Numbered from the stretch's first letter, positions 46,699 through 55,588 are shown. The stretch: DNA of 64,000 nucleotides from an uncultured Eubacteriales bacterium (GCA_902767565.1 CACXHY010000007.1:50141-114140), one strand, 5' to 3'. Made by a program: numbers and translations. The notes: a model not told the origin generated them from the sequence alone.

Positions 46699-47895
46699 TC
46701 AGATGCTGTCGTCCTCGCCCAGGTCCAGGGTGTCATCGTACTCCATGCGCATGGAGCCGGTGGCGGACATCGGGCTGGAATCGGTGACCATGTCTTCCAT
46801 CTGGGCAGCCTGCGACTGACTCTTGATATCGATGCGCCAGTTGGTCAGGCGGTGGGCCAGAGAGGAGTTCAGGCCGTCCTTGCCGATGGCAAGGGAGAGC
46901 TGATTGTCCGGCACCACCACGCGGCACTCCCGCTCCCGGTCGGGGGCGGTGAAGACGGTGATGACGTGGGCGGGATTCAGGGCGTTGGCCACAAACTCCA
47001 CCGGATCATCGCTCCATTTGATGATGTCCACCTTCTCGCCCTTCAGCTCGGCGACCACGCGCTCCACGCGGCCGCCCCTCTGGCCTACGCAGGCGCCGAC
47101 GGGGTCGATCAGGGGATCCGTGGACCAGACGGCCATCTTGGTGCGGATGCCGGGTTCCCGGGCCACGGCCTTGATGACCACCTGACCCGTGACGATCTCC
47201 GGGACCTCCATCTCGAACAGGCGCTTGACCAGGCTCGGATGGCGGCGGCTCACGCGCACCTGAGGCGTGTTGGGCCCGATGTGATCCCGCGCCACGTTCA
47301 GAACGTACAGCTTGATGTGCTCGCCCTCGCTGAAGGTCTCGCCGGGGATCATGTCATCCTCCAGAAGGATGCCCTCCGCCCGGTCCAGATCCACAATCAC
47401 GGAGTGCTCGTTCACCCGCTTGACGACGCCGGTGACGATCTCGTCCTTCTTGTCGGCATAGCGGTCGGATACGATGCCCTGCTCCGCATGACGGATGCGC
47501 TGCTGCAGCACCGTCTTGGCGTTGTGGGCGGCTACCCGCAGGAAATCACTGGGCGTCACGTCCTTGTCGACGATGTCGTCGATCTCGGCGGACGGGCGGA
47601 TGGACCGGGCCTCCTCCAGCGAGATCTGCGTGGACGGATTCTCGACTTCCTCCACCACCAGCATGCGGCTGTAAATATGGAAACTGCCGTCCTCGCGGTT
47701 GATGCTGGGCACGATGTTCGTCGGTTCGGGCGTGCCCTTGGGGAGGTTCATGTTCTTGCGGTAGGCCGTCACGAGAGCGGCCTCGATGGCGTCGAACAGA
47801 AGTTCTTTGCTGATGCCCTTCGCCTCGGCGAGGGCGTTCACCGCCGCGATGATCTCGGCGCCGTTGCGTTCCGGATTCTTGGGTGCTGCTTTCAT
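46699..47895 (-). CDS. nusA: Transcription termination/antitermination factor NusA
   Basis: A 398-residue NusA: N-terminal RNA polymerase-binding domain (EAKGISKELLFDAIEAALVTAYRKN), S1 domain (DEIVTGVVKRVNEHSVIVDL), KH1 (REPGIRTKMAVWS..DPVGACVGQRGGRV) and KH2 (VVVPDNQLSLAIGKDGLNSSLAHRLTNW). It lacks the C-terminal acidic repeats of E. coli, as usual in Bacillota. A 50-residue insert near 55-105 (PEPTNIVPSINREDG..STQISLEEARSI) replaces the usual short loop. ATG follows GAGGATC. Confidence 0.95.
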   Translation of the reverse strand: MKAAPKNPERNGAEIIAAVNALAEAKGISKELLFDAIEAALVTAYRKNMNLPKGTPEPTNIVPSINREDGSFHIYSRMLVVEEVENPSTQISLEEARSIRPSAEIDDIVDKDVTPSDFLRVAAHNAKTVLQQRIRHAEQGIVSDRYADKKDEIVTGVVKRVNEHSVIVDLDRAEGILLEDDMIPGETFSEGEHIKLYVLNVARDHIGPNTPQVRVSRRHPSLVKRLFEMEVPEIVTGQVVIKAVAREPGIRTKMAVWSTDPLIDPVGACVGQRGGRVERVVAELKGEKVDIIKWSDDPVEFVANALNPAHVITVFTAPDRERECRVVVPDNQLSLAIGKDGLNSSLAHRLTNWRIDIKSQSQAAQMEDMVTDSSPMSATGSMRMEYDDTLDLGEDDSI

Positions 47896-47908
47896 GATCC
47901 TCAGCCTT

Positions 47909-48412
47909 TCAATCGTTGTTCGTCTCTTCGCCCAGATCGACCTCTTCCACGCCGGTCATATCGACCACCGGGCGGATGATGGCGCAGTCCTTGCGATCGA
48001 TGGTGCGCTGTTCCCCGTTCTGTTCCAGGGTCACACCGGTGTCGCTCCAGTCCGCGAGGATGCCGCGGATCTCGCGGACGCCGTCCATGGCGCGGTAGAA
48101 GCGGACCTCCACCTCGCTGCCCAGGGCGCGCTCGAAGTCTTTGTCCCGCTTCAGCGGTCGGTCAATGCCGGGGGAGGACACTTCCAGATAGTCGTAATCC
48201 AGGTTCTCCACCAGAGGGATCAGCGCCCGGTGAAAACGCTCGCATCCGTCCAGGTCCATGCCTTCCTCCCGGTCGATGAAGACCCGCACGGTCACCCCGT
48301 AAGCGTCTTTGACCTGCTCCAGATCCACCAGTTCGAAGCCCATCTGTTCCGCGACCTTTTCGCAGAGGGGCTCTGCCTGGGCCAGCAGGCTCTTTTTCGG
48401 CGTTTTTGCCAT
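47909..48412 (-). CDS. rimP: Ribosome maturation factor RimP
   Basis: A 167-residue RimP for 30S maturation: FELVDLEQVKDAYGVTVRVFIDREEGMDLDGCERFHRAL, YLEVSSPGIDRPLKRDKDF. First gene of the nusA operon, 13 bases before nusA. It is preceded by a leader of about 250 bases with its own promoter and a terminator-like hairpin. Confidence 0.95.
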   Translation of the reverse strand: MAKTPKKSLLAQAEPLCEKVAEQMGFELVDLEQVKDAYGVTVRVFIDREEGMDLDGCERFHRALIPLVENLDYDYLEVSSPGIDRPLKRDKDFERALGSEVEVRFYRAMDGVREIRGILADWSDTGVTLEQNGEQRTIDRKDCAIIRPVVDMTGVEEVDLGEETNND

Positions 48413-48439
48413 TCGCTCACCTCCCGTGGTTCGGGCAAG

Positions 48440-48467
48440 AGAAAAGAGTGGTCAAACACGACCCCTC
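48440..48467 (-). terminator. Terminator-like hairpin in the rimP leader
   Basis: Minus strand GAGGGGTC / GACCACTC (one mismatch), six-base loop, then TTTTCTCTT, ending just before the rimP ribosome binding site. Its position inside the 5' leader suggests attenuation of the nusA operon. Confidence 0.65.
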
Positions 48468-48672
48468 ACAGCCGCCCGCAAAGGGTACACTCCCACCCGG
48501 AGTCTTCCCTCTGTCCGGCGCTGCCGGGCCGTGCCCACTCTGATCGTCAAACCCTTCTTTCGTCATCCATCGGCACGGATCGCACTCCACTCCGGCACCG
48601 TGCGCTTCGCTCACGGCCGGCGGGCGTCTCCATGCCAGCGGCAGCATCGCCGCAGGTTGCTGAAACACGTGG

Positions 48673-48701
48673 AGTATAGCATACCTTTCGACGAAATACA
48701 A
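48673..48701 (-). promoter_or_regulatory. Promoter of the rimP-nusA-infB operon
   Basis: Minus-strand TTGTAT, 17-base spacer, TATACT. It implies a leader of about 250 nt before rimP, across a stretch with no other gene. Confidence 0.8.
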
Positions 48702-48763
48702 GGGCCAATTAAAGAAAAAACAGGCAGACGAAGCCCGAAAACAGCGGGTCGGGCAGAATACTG

Positions 48764-48790
48764 TTAGCACTCTGATTCGACGAGTGCTAA
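48764..48790 (+). promoter_or_regulatory. CIRCE element (HrcA operator)
   Basis: TTAGCACTC, nine bases, GAGTGCTAA: an exact match to the CIRCE inverted repeat bound by the heat-shock repressor HrcA. It lies 7 bases upstream of the htpG -35 box. Together with the rimP leader and promoter it fills the 466-base gap between rimP and htpG. Confidence 0.97.
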
Positions 48791-48797
48791 ATTCCCG

Positions 48798-48826
48798 TTG
48801 CAATTCCGGATAAAGAGTGATACAAT
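48798..48826 (+). promoter_or_regulatory. htpG promoter
   Basis: TTGCAA, 17-base spacer, TACAAT, about 50 bases before the start codon and directly downstream of CIRCE. Confidence 0.85.
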
Positions 48827-48878
48827 GTGTCCGCGCGGACAGAGATCCGCGTCTTGCGCACAAAGGAGGCAATCATTC

Positions 48879-50774
48879 ATGGCAGACGAGATCGAGCGCG
48901 GCAGCGTATCCATCGATGCGGAAAACATCATGCCCGTCATCAAGCGCTGGCTGTATTCCGACAAGGACATTTTTCTGCGGGAGGCCGTTTCCAACGGCTG
49001 CGACGCCATCACCAAGTACCGCATGCTGAACCCCGGGACCGACGAGCCCATGAGCGTCGCGGTCACCGTCAACGCCGACGAGAAGACCGTCACCATCGAG
49101 GATACGGGCATCGGCATGACGGCGGACGAGGTCCGCCGCTACATCAACCAGGTGGCTTTCTCCAGCGCCGCCGAATTCATGAAGCAGGTGGCGAAGGACG
49201 AACAGGAGGACAAGGACGGGAAGAACGGCATCATCGGACATTTCGGCCTGGGCTTCTACTCCGTGTTCATGGTGTCGGAGAAGGTAGAGATCGACACCCT
49301 CTCCTGGACGGACGGGGCCGCGCCGGTACACTGGGTCAGCGAGGACGGCATGTCCTTCGAAATGGGCGGGGGGAGCCGCACGGCGCACGGCACCACCGTG
49401 ACGCTTCACATCGCCGGTGAGGAGAGCGAGTTCCTGGAGGCCGGCCGCCTGCGGAGCATCCTCAGCCACTACTGCGGCTACATGGCTTATCCGGTGACCC
49501 TGTTCGACGCCTGCGCCAAGCCCGTGGAACGCGAGGAGCCGGCGGAGGGTGAGACCGATGCCGAGGGCAGGCCCGTGACCCGCAAGGTCATCGAGGAACC
49601 CAAGCCGGAGCAGATCAACGATACCGCCCCGCTCTGGCTGAAAAAGCCTTCCGAATGCACCGACGAGGAGTACAAGGCTTTCTATCACAAGGTCTTTACC
49701 GACTACAACGATCCGCTGTTCTGGATCCACCTGAATGTGGATTACCCCTTCAACCTGAAGGGCATCCTCTACTTCCCGAAGCTCCGGGAGGATTTCGGCG
49801 TCCGGGAAGGCGAGATCAAGCTCTTCTCCGGTCAGGTCTTCGTGGCGGACAACATCAAGGAGATCATCCCGGAGTTCCTGATGCTGCTGCGGGGCGTGAT
49901 CGACTGCCCCGACATCCCGCTGAACGTCAGCCGTTCCTTCCTGCAGAACGACGGCTCGGTGAAGAAGATCAGCGGCCACATCGTCAAGAAAGTGGCTGAC
50001 AAGCTGACGAGCCTGCTGAACACCGCCCGGGAGGAGTATGAGGGATACTGGAAGGACATTGCGCCTTTCGTGCGTTACGGCTGCATGACGGACGCCAAGT
50101 TCTACGATCAGGTCAAGTCCGCCCTGCTGTACCGGCTGACGGACGGCACCTGCGTCACCCTGCAGGAGTACCGCGACAAATTCGGCGGAAAGACCGACGG
50201 CAAGGTGTACTATACCTCCGACGAAAAGCGCCAGGCGGCCTCCGTGGCCCTCTACACCGGCCGGGAGATCGGCGTGGCTGTGATGGACTATCCGAAGCTG
50301 GACGCGGCCTTCCTGAACTTCATGGAGTACTCCGGCGGCGAGGATGCCCACTTCGTCAGGGTGGACGCGGATGTCTCCGGCCTGACCACGGAAGACGAAA
50401 CAGGCGCGGCCCTGGATGCCGAAAAGCTGCAGAGCCTCTTCCGCACGGCCCTCGGGAAGGAGCAGCTGACCGTGACCCTCGCGCCCATGGCGGACGAAAG
50501 CCTGATCGCGGTGGTCACCGAGGATGAGCAGATGCGCCGCTTCCGCGAGGTGTACAGCATGGGCAGCATGCCGGACCAGTGGGCTCTGGCCCTGAACCGC
50601 CGCAATGCCACCGTTCAGGCGCTGGCGGAACGCGATCCGGAGGACGAGACCACGAAGCTCCTCTGCGAGCAGATCTACGACCTTGCGCGGATGGCGGCCA
50701 AGCCCCTGGAAGGCGAGGAGATCACCGCCTTCCTGGCCCGCAGCGCAAAGCTGGTGGGCATGGCTGTGAAATAA
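48879..50774 (+). CDS. htpG: Chaperone HtpG (Hsp90)
   Basis: A 631-residue Hsp90. The N-terminal ATPase has FLREAVSNGCDAITK (catalytic Glu; most HtpG read RELVSNASDA), VTIEDTGIGM and IIGHFGLGFYSVFMVS. The middle domain has FWIHLNVDYPFNLKGILYFP and VIDCPDIPLNVSRSFLQND with its conserved Arg; the C-terminal dimerisation domain is complete. A charged linker (EREEPAEGETDAEG) sits at about 225. ATG follows AAAGGAGG. CIRCE upstream predicts HrcA-controlled heat induction. A strong terminator follows. Confidence 0.96.
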   Translation: MADEIERGSVSIDAENIMPVIKRWLYSDKDIFLREAVSNGCDAITKYRMLNPGTDEPMSVAVTVNADEKTVTIEDTGIGMTADEVRRYINQVAFSSAAEFMKQVAKDEQEDKDGKNGIIGHFGLGFYSVFMVSEKVEIDTLSWTDGAAPVHWVSEDGMSFEMGGGSRTAHGTTVTLHIAGEESEFLEAGRLRSILSHYCGYMAYPVTLFDACAKPVEREEPAEGETDAEGRPVTRKVIEEPKPEQINDTAPLWLKKPSECTDEEYKAFYHKVFTDYNDPLFWIHLNVDYPFNLKGILYFPKLREDFGVREGEIKLFSGQVFVADNIKEIIPEFLMLLRGVIDCPDIPLNVSRSFLQNDGSVKKISGHIVKKVADKLTSLLNTAREEYEGYWKDIAPFVRYGCMTDAKFYDQVKSALLYRLTDGTCVTLQEYRDKFGGKTDGKVYYTSDEKRQAASVALYTGREIGVAVMDYPKLDAAFLNFMEYSGGEDAHFVRVDADVSGLTTEDETGAALDAEKLQSLFRTALGKEQLTVTLAPMADESLIAVVTEDEQMRRFREVYSMGSMPDQWALALNRRNATVQALAERDPEDETTKLLCEQIYDLARMAAKPLEGEEITAFLARSAKLVGMAVK

Positions 50775-50781
50775 ACAGGAC

Positions 50782-50815
50782 CACAACAAAACCGGGCGCG
50801 CCCGGTTTTGTTGTG
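50782..50815 (+). terminator. Bidirectional terminator after htpG
   Basis: A fully paired hairpin: an arm of CACAACAAAACCGGGC and its complement around a very short loop. A-runs and T-runs inside the stem allow it to act in both directions between htpG and the AEC gene. Confidence 0.88.
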
Positions 50816-50834
50816 CCCGAAAAAGCGATGGGCG

Positions 50835-51773
50835 TTACAGCAGCCAGTACAGCCAGGTCATCACCGGCATGGTGAGGATACAGATCAGCGTGGTCAGCAC
50901 ATTGATGGCGCTGGAATACTCGGCCTCCTGCCGGTACATCTGCGCCAGCTGCGTGACCGTGGTGGCGGCGGGGGTCATTACCGCCATGAAGCTGATGTAC
51001 AGGATCTTGCCGCCGTCCGGCACCAGATCCGCGGCGTGGGTCAGCTTCAGGAACAACAGGATCAGCAGCGGGGTGCCGACCATCTTCAGCGCCATGACCA
51101 GCCAGGTGCGCCCGCTGGTGAGTATCTGCTTCCAGGGCACCTCCGCCAGCAGCATGCCGATCATGATCATGCACACCGGGCCCATGGTGCCGGAAAGCTG
51201 GCCGCAGACGTTGCTCAGCAGGGGCGGCAGCTTTATGTGCAGCAGCAGCATGCCCATGCCAACGACGCAGGCGAGAAGGTTCGGGTTCAGCAGGATCTTT
51301 TTCCACGGGATCTGCTTCTCGCCGCTGATCATGATCTGCCCGTGGGTCCAGATGAAGAACAGCTGCACGCAGATGAAGGCGCTGGAATAGATGACGTAGC
51401 TGTCGTCCAGCACCACCGAGACCAGCGGGATGATCAGATTTCCGGCGTTGGAGTACATGACGCTGGCCTTTTCCACGGGGGTGAGGCGGATCGCCTTCCC
51501 ATAGAGCCATGCGATGCCGAACAGCAGGACATGGATGACCAGGGCGGCTCCCAGCGCCAGCAGGAAGCCGTCCCGGACCTCGGGGGTGAAATCGATGCTG
51601 AAGGCCCGGAGCACCACCGCCGGTCCGATCAGGTAGATCAGCACCAGCGACAGGGCGCGGCTGTCACTGCTCTTCAGCAGCTTCAGCCTGACCAGCAGGA
51701 AACCCAGCCCCATCATGATGAACAGGGCTGCCATGGCATTGAGCAGGGTGGAGGCGACTTCCAATGGCTGCAC
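50835..51773 (-). CDS. AEC-family transporter
   Basis: A 312-residue, ten-helix membrane protein of the auxin efflux carrier/AEC family, which moves small organic acids such as malate or malonate. Recognised by LNAMAALFIMMGLGFLLVRL, LIYLIGPAVVLRAFS, SVMYSNAGNLIIPLV, LNPNLLACVVGMGMLLL and ATTVTQLAQMY. Starts at GTG behind GGAGGTCCCCC. It is 27 bases downstream of the unknown TIM-barrel-like gene and likely cotranscribed, so it may carry that protein's substrate or product. Confidence 0.88.
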   Translation of the reverse strand: MQPLEVASTLLNAMAALFIMMGLGFLLVRLKLLKSSDSRALSLVLIYLIGPAVVLRAFSIDFTPEVRDGFLLALGAALVIHVLLFGIAWLYGKAIRLTPVEKASVMYSNAGNLIIPLVSVVLDDSYVIYSSAFICVQLFFIWTHGQIMISGEKQIPWKKILLNPNLLACVVGMGMLLLHIKLPPLLSNVCGQLSGTMGPVCMIMIGMLLAEVPWKQILTSGRTWLVMALKMVGTPLLILLFLKLTHAADLVPDGGKILYISFMAVMTPAATTVTQLAQMYRQEAEYSSAINVLTTLICILTMPVMTWLYWLL

Positions 51774-51800
51774 GGGGGACCTCCGATTCGGGCTGAGCGG

Positions 51801-52658
51801 TTATTTGCGGGCGGCCAGCAGGGGCGTCATCACGGGGGAGGAGCGGCGTCCCAGCTCCGGATGGCGGTGCTCCAGGGTGGCCAGGGCGATCTCCACGTCC
51901 TCGTGGACCTCATCCGCGTGGAAGGCACCCAGGGTCACCATGTCGCAGTCGCGGATGGTGGTATAGCTGAAGGTCAGCCCCACGAAGGGCGTCACACGGC
52001 CTGCGGCCATGGATTTGATGGTCATGACGGGCTTCTTCGCGTTCCAGATGACGCTGTTGACGCCCTCGACCTCCACCTGCATCAGGAAACCCATGCAATT
52101 GTAGATTTGGATGTAGGTCTCGACGTCGTAGCCGTTGTCGTCGCTGTACTGCACCAGCTCCGGCATGTGGGCGGACAGGCCGGGGATCATGCCGTGCTGG
52201 CGGATCATGTCCAGATAATCCGGCAGCCGGTCCATGGTGCGCCTGTTCTTGTTGACCAGCTGTTCGGCGCTGGCGTGGTGGATCAGGCAGAAGGCGGCGC
52301 CGTCTTCGGCGCAGCGTTTGATGACGGCCTCGGCTTCGGCCCGGGCGGCGGCATTGTCATCCACGTTCAGGCCGGGCGTCACGATCTGGATGATCTTGTG
52401 ATCGTTCTTCTCCTCGGCGATGCGGATGCCCTCCCGCATGGGGGAGCCGGGGCGGAAATGGGGGGCCATCATGGCGTCGATGCCGTACTGCAGATAGGCG
52501 TCCACCAGCGCGGCGGTGTGTCCCGGATCCGCGTGGCTGCGGGTGATCAGGTCGTCGGCCGCCGGACCGCGGTGGCTGTAGCCGAGCACCCAGTTGGTGC
52601 CGATGAGCATGCGGGGCAGCGAGACGCCGCCGACCATGGTGCGGGGAAACTGAGTCAT
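51801..52658 (-). CDS. Putative TIM-barrel protein of unknown function
   Basis: A 285-residue soluble protein. The start FPRTMVGGVSLPRMLIGTNWVLGYSHRG recalls aldo-keto-reductase-like barrels, but the AKR Asp-Tyr-Lys-His set is not evident. Alternating strand/helix pattern (GIDAMMAPHF, HKIIQIVTPGL, GAAFCLIHHASAEQL, GMIPGLSAHMPE, PVMTIKSMAAGRVTP) supports an eight-stranded barrel with clustered His (HH at about 130, H165). ATG follows AAGGAGG. Neighbours are a secreted MBL-fold protein upstream and an AEC transporter downstream. I cannot assign a reaction. Confidence 0.65.
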   Translation of the reverse strand: MTQFPRTMVGGVSLPRMLIGTNWVLGYSHRGPAADDLITRSHADPGHTAALVDAYLQYGIDAMMAPHFRPGSPMREGIRIAEEKNDHKIIQIVTPGLNVDDNAAARAEAEAVIKRCAEDGAAFCLIHHASAEQLVNKNRRTMDRLPDYLDMIRQHGMIPGLSAHMPELVQYSDDNGYDVETYIQIYNCMGFLMQVEVEGVNSVIWNAKKPVMTIKSMAAGRVTPFVGLTFSYTTIRDCDMVTLGAFHADEVHEDVEIALATLEHRHPELGRRSSPVMTPLLAARK

Positions 52659-52736
52659 GGAAAAGCCTCCTTATGTATGTCAGTGCGCGGTTGAATGTTC
52701 ATCGCGGGGACCGGCATGCCCGCCTTGGGATGCGTG

Positions 52737-53711
52737 TCAGTTGCCGGTCAGCCAATCCCTGACCTTGTTGCCGTCCAGATGATAGGTCTTGACCGCGTGT
52801 TTCAGGATGCTGTCGGTGAAACGCTGCTCGACGGTCCAGCGGGTGCCGTCGGTGCGGAGCACCAGGGTGCCCCAGCTGGCGTAGGTGATCCAGGTATAGC
52901 CCTCCCGCGTCAGCTGGTTGGCGGCCCGTTTGGAATTGGCGGAGCCGTGGGTAACGAAGGTCAGCGCGGGATCCACTTCCGCCAGGAAGGCGGGGTTGGC
53001 CTTGCTGAGGCCGTGGTGGGGGAACTTCAGGATATCCGCGTCCAGGTTATAGAGCTCCGCGAGTATGCCCTGCGCCCGTCCCTCCACATCGGCGGTGAGG
53101 AGCAGCCTGGCGTCGCCCGCCTGCACAAGCAGCATGGCGGACTGGTTGTTGCAGTTCATGGTGCCGTCGATGCGGTCATCCGGCAGACGATAGACCGTAA
53201 GGGTCGCGCTGCCGAAGGGAATGGTGTCGCCGGTATGCAGATCCAGGACGGGAATGCCCACGGCTTCCACGGCGTCAATGGCCTCCCGCTGGATCACCAC
53301 CTGGCGATCCTCATAGTAGTCGTGATCGAACACCGTGATGAAGGCCCCGATGGCAAACCCGCTTTTCACCAGGCTGAAGATGCCGCCCACGTGGTCTGCG
53401 TGGGGGTGGGTGCTGAAAACATAGTCCACGCGCTCCACCCCGGCCTCTGCGAGAAACGCCGTGACCTGCTTCGCCGTGGTCCGGTCCCCCACATCGATCA
53501 GCATGAAATGGCCTTCAAAGGAAAGCAGCATGCAGTCCGCGCCGATCAGCGGGCAGACCCACAGCGTCAGCACGTCCGCGTCCTCCGGGAAGGGCTCCGC
53601 GTCCCAGGCCCATTCGACCGGCACGTCCGCGCCTCCGTGCGCGGGCAGCCCCGCGGCCAGCGCGATCATGGCCAGCAGCAGCGCGGCCGCGCGTTTCCAT
53701 ACCATATCCAT
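52737..53711 (-). CDS. Secreted metallo-beta-lactamase-fold protein (ComEC MBL-like)
   Basis: A 324-residue exported hydrolase. Signal peptide 1-27 (AAALLLAMIALAAGLPAHG). MBL zinc motifs: FSTHPHADHVGG (HxHxDH), LLTADVEG and FPHHGLSK; DCMLLSFEGHFMLIDVG matches the entry strand of ComEC-type MBL domains. Related stand-alone proteins are thought to be nucleases or phosphodiesterases. ATG follows GGAGGGAATGC; a promoter lies about 35 bases upstream. Confidence 0.85.
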   Translation of the reverse strand: MDMVWKRAAALLLAMIALAAGLPAHGGADVPVEWAWDAEPFPEDADVLTLWVCPLIGADCMLLSFEGHFMLIDVGDRTTAKQVTAFLAEAGVERVDYVFSTHPHADHVGGIFSLVKSGFAIGAFITVFDHDYYEDRQVVIQREAIDAVEAVGIPVLDLHTGDTIPFGSATLTVYRLPDDRIDGTMNCNNQSAMLLVQAGDARLLLTADVEGRAQGILAELYNLDADILKFPHHGLSKANPAFLAEVDPALTFVTHGSANSKRAANQLTREGYTWITYASWGTLVLRTDGTRWTVEQRFTDSILKHAVKTYHLDGNKVRDWLTGN

Positions 53712-53741
53712 GCATTCCCTCCGCGTTCGTATTCATCCGTC

Positions 53742-53770
53742 ATTATACTGTATCTTCATTGTTTTTTGAA
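53742..53770 (-). promoter_or_regulatory. Promoter of the MBL-fold gene
   Basis: Minus-strand TTCAAA, 17-base spacer, TATAAT (perfect -10). Confidence 0.7.
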
Positions 53771-53801
53771 GACCGCGGCACAAAAAAAGCGGATTTGCCT
53801 C

Positions 53802-53830
53802 TTGACTTTATCGCTTTTATGCGTTACTGT
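53802..53830 (+). promoter_or_regulatory. Promoter of the symporter/amidohydrolase pair
   Basis: TTGACT, 17-base spacer, TACTGT. The start region is covered by the palindrome that follows. Confidence 0.7.
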
Positions 53831-53843
53831 TTAACGCGTTAAA
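53830..53843 (+). promoter_or_regulatory. Palindromic operator, LacI/GalR-like
   Basis: TTTAACGCGTTAAA is a perfect 14-base palindrome with a central CG, the form favoured by LacI/GalR-family repressors. It begins at the last base of the -10 box, where a bound repressor would block initiation. No such repressor gene lies in the window. Confidence 0.7.
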
Positions 53844-53884
53844 GCACCCGGGGTTATCCGGGGCGGAAGGAGTGTGACCTGACG

Positions 53885-55588
53885 ATGCGTACCCGTTCCA
53901 GACTGATCTGGCTGGTGTCCGCCGTGCTGTGCCTCTGTTCTCTTATTGCCCCCGCCTTTGCGGAAGGCGCGCAGCCCTCGCATGACCCCTCCGAGGGCAT
54001 GGGGCTCAAGATCGCCATGCTGCTGGTCTTCTTCGGCGTCATGATCGGCGTCGGCGTTTACTGCCGCAAGAATGCCACGGACGTCAAAGGCTTTGTCCTC
54101 GGCGGGCGGTCCGTCGGTCCCTGGCTGACAGCCTTTGCATACGGTACGAGCTACTTCTCCGCCGTGATCTTCGTCGGCTACGCCGGGCAGTTCGGCTGGC
54201 GCTTCGGTGTTGCCTCCACCTGGATCGGCCTGGGCAACGCCGTGATCGGCTCGCTGATGGCATGGGTGATCCTCGGCCGCCGCACCCGCATCATGACCCA
54301 GCACCTGCGGAGCGCGACCATGCCCGACTTTTTCGAGAAGCGGTTCAGCGCGCCGGCGCTGAAGGTCATCGCTTCCGTCATCATCTTCATCTTCCTGATC
54401 CCCTACACAGCTTCCCTTTACAACGGCCTGAGCCGCCTGTTCGAGATGGCCTTCGGCCTGCCCTACATCTGGTGCGTCATCGTGATGAGCGTCCTCACCG
54501 GCATCTACGTTATCGCGGGCGGCTACATGGCCACGGCGATCAACGACTTCATCCAGGGCATCATCATGATCGGAGGCATCATCGCGGTCATTGCGGCGGT
54601 GCTGAACCAGAACGGCGGCCTGCAGGGCTCCCTGAACGCCCTTGCCATGGTGAACGATCCCACCCTGGCCGGCGGCGCGGGCGAGGTGCCCGGCATCTTC
54701 GCCTCCTTCCTCGGCCCGGATCCCCTCTTCCTGCTGGGCGTGGTGATCCTGACCTCCCTCGGCACCTGGGGCCTGCCCCAGATGGTGGGCAAGTTCTACG
54801 CCATCAAGAGCGAGGGCGACATCCACAAGGGCACCGTCATCTCCACCGTGTTCGCCGTGATCGTGGCGGGCGGCTGCTACTTCCTGGGCGGCTTCGGGCG
54901 TCTGTTCTCCGCGGACGTGGGCGTCGGCGCCGCTGGCGGCAGCCCGGTGGGCGGCTTTGACGCCGTGATCCCGGCCATGCTGTCGAACCTGCCGACCATC
55001 CTCATCGCCGTGGTGCTGATCCTCGTGCTCTCGGCCTCCATGTCCACCCTGTCCTCCCTGGTGCTGACCTCCTCCTCCACCGTGACCCTCGACCTGCTGA
55101 AGGACCGCGTCATCAAGAACATGAGCGAGAAAAAGCAGCTCCTCGTCATGCGCGCCCTGATCGTGGTGTTCATCGCCGTCTCCGCGGTGATCGCGATCGT
55201 CCAGGTCAATTCCCCCGTGGCGTTCATCGCCCAGGCCATGGGCGTCAGCTGGGGCGCCATGGCCGGCGCCTTCCTCGCCCCCTTCCTCTACGGCCTCTAC
55301 TGGAAGCGGACCACGAAGGCCTCCTGCATCGTGTCCTTCCTGTTCTCCAGCGTCTTCATGACCCTGGCCATGTTCATCAACCTGGGCGTGCTGCCCAATT
55401 TCCTGGGCACGCTGAACAACCCCATCTACGCCGGCGCCTTCTGCATGCTGATCGGTCTGGTGATCGTGCCCGCCGTCAGCCTGCTCACCCCGAAGCCCGA
55501 CAAGGCGCTTGTGGAAAACGTCTTCTCCTGCTACAATAAAAAGGTCACCGTGCCCATGACCGAAGCCCTGGGAGATGGAGAGCAGTGA
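53885..55588 (+). CDS. Sodium:solute symporter (SSS family)
   Basis: A 567-residue membrane protein with about 13 helices. An N-terminal signal-like segment (LIWLVSAVLCLCSLIAPAFA) precedes the core: GVYCRKNATDVKGFVLGGRSVGPWLTAFAYGTSYFSAV is the classic SSS opening, with GGYMATAINDFIQGIIM and LSASMSTLSSLVLTSSSTV (Na2-site Ser/Thr). It imports an organic solute with Na. ATG follows GAAGGAGTGTGACCTGACG. It overlaps the amidohydrolase gene by four bases, so the imported compound is probably that enzyme's substrate. Confidence 0.9.
   Translation: MRTRSRLIWLVSAVLCLCSLIAPAFAEGAQPSHDPSEGMGLKIAMLLVFFGVMIGVGVYCRKNATDVKGFVLGGRSVGPWLTAFAYGTSYFSAVIFVGYAGQFGWRFGVASTWIGLGNAVIGSLMAWVILGRRTRIMTQHLRSATMPDFFEKRFSAPALKVIASVIIFIFLIPYTASLYNGLSRLFEMAFGLPYIWCVIVMSVLTGIYVIAGGYMATAINDFIQGIIMIGGIIAVIAAVLNQNGGLQGSLNALAMVNDPTLAGGAGEVPGIFASFLGPDPLFLLGVVILTSLGTWGLPQMVGKFYAIKSEGDIHKGTVISTVFAVIVAGGCYFLGGFGRLFSADVGVGAAGGSPVGGFDAVIPAMLSNLPTILIAVVLILVLSASMSTLSSLVLTSSSTVTLDLLKDRVIKNMSEKKQLLVMRALIVVFIAVSAVIAIVQVNSPVAFIAQAMGVSWGAMAGAFLAPFLYGLYWKRTTKASCIVSFLFSSVFMTLAMFINLGVLPNFLGTLNNPIYAGAFCMLIGLVIVPAVSLLTPKPDKALVENVFSCYNKKVTVPMTEALGDGEQ

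Noticed and set aside
42889..47979. Very long open frame on the plus strand opposite infB, nusA and rimP
   Set aside because: It is antisense to well-recognised genes; its translation is rich in Leu, Gly, His, Val and Asp as expected from the reverse of GC-rich codons, and it has no family resemblance.
53885..55588. Antisense frame opposite the symporter gene (53831-55663)
   Set aside because: His/Asp/Gly-rich composition is typical of reverse-strand reading of a membrane protein gene with GC-rich codons; no start site.
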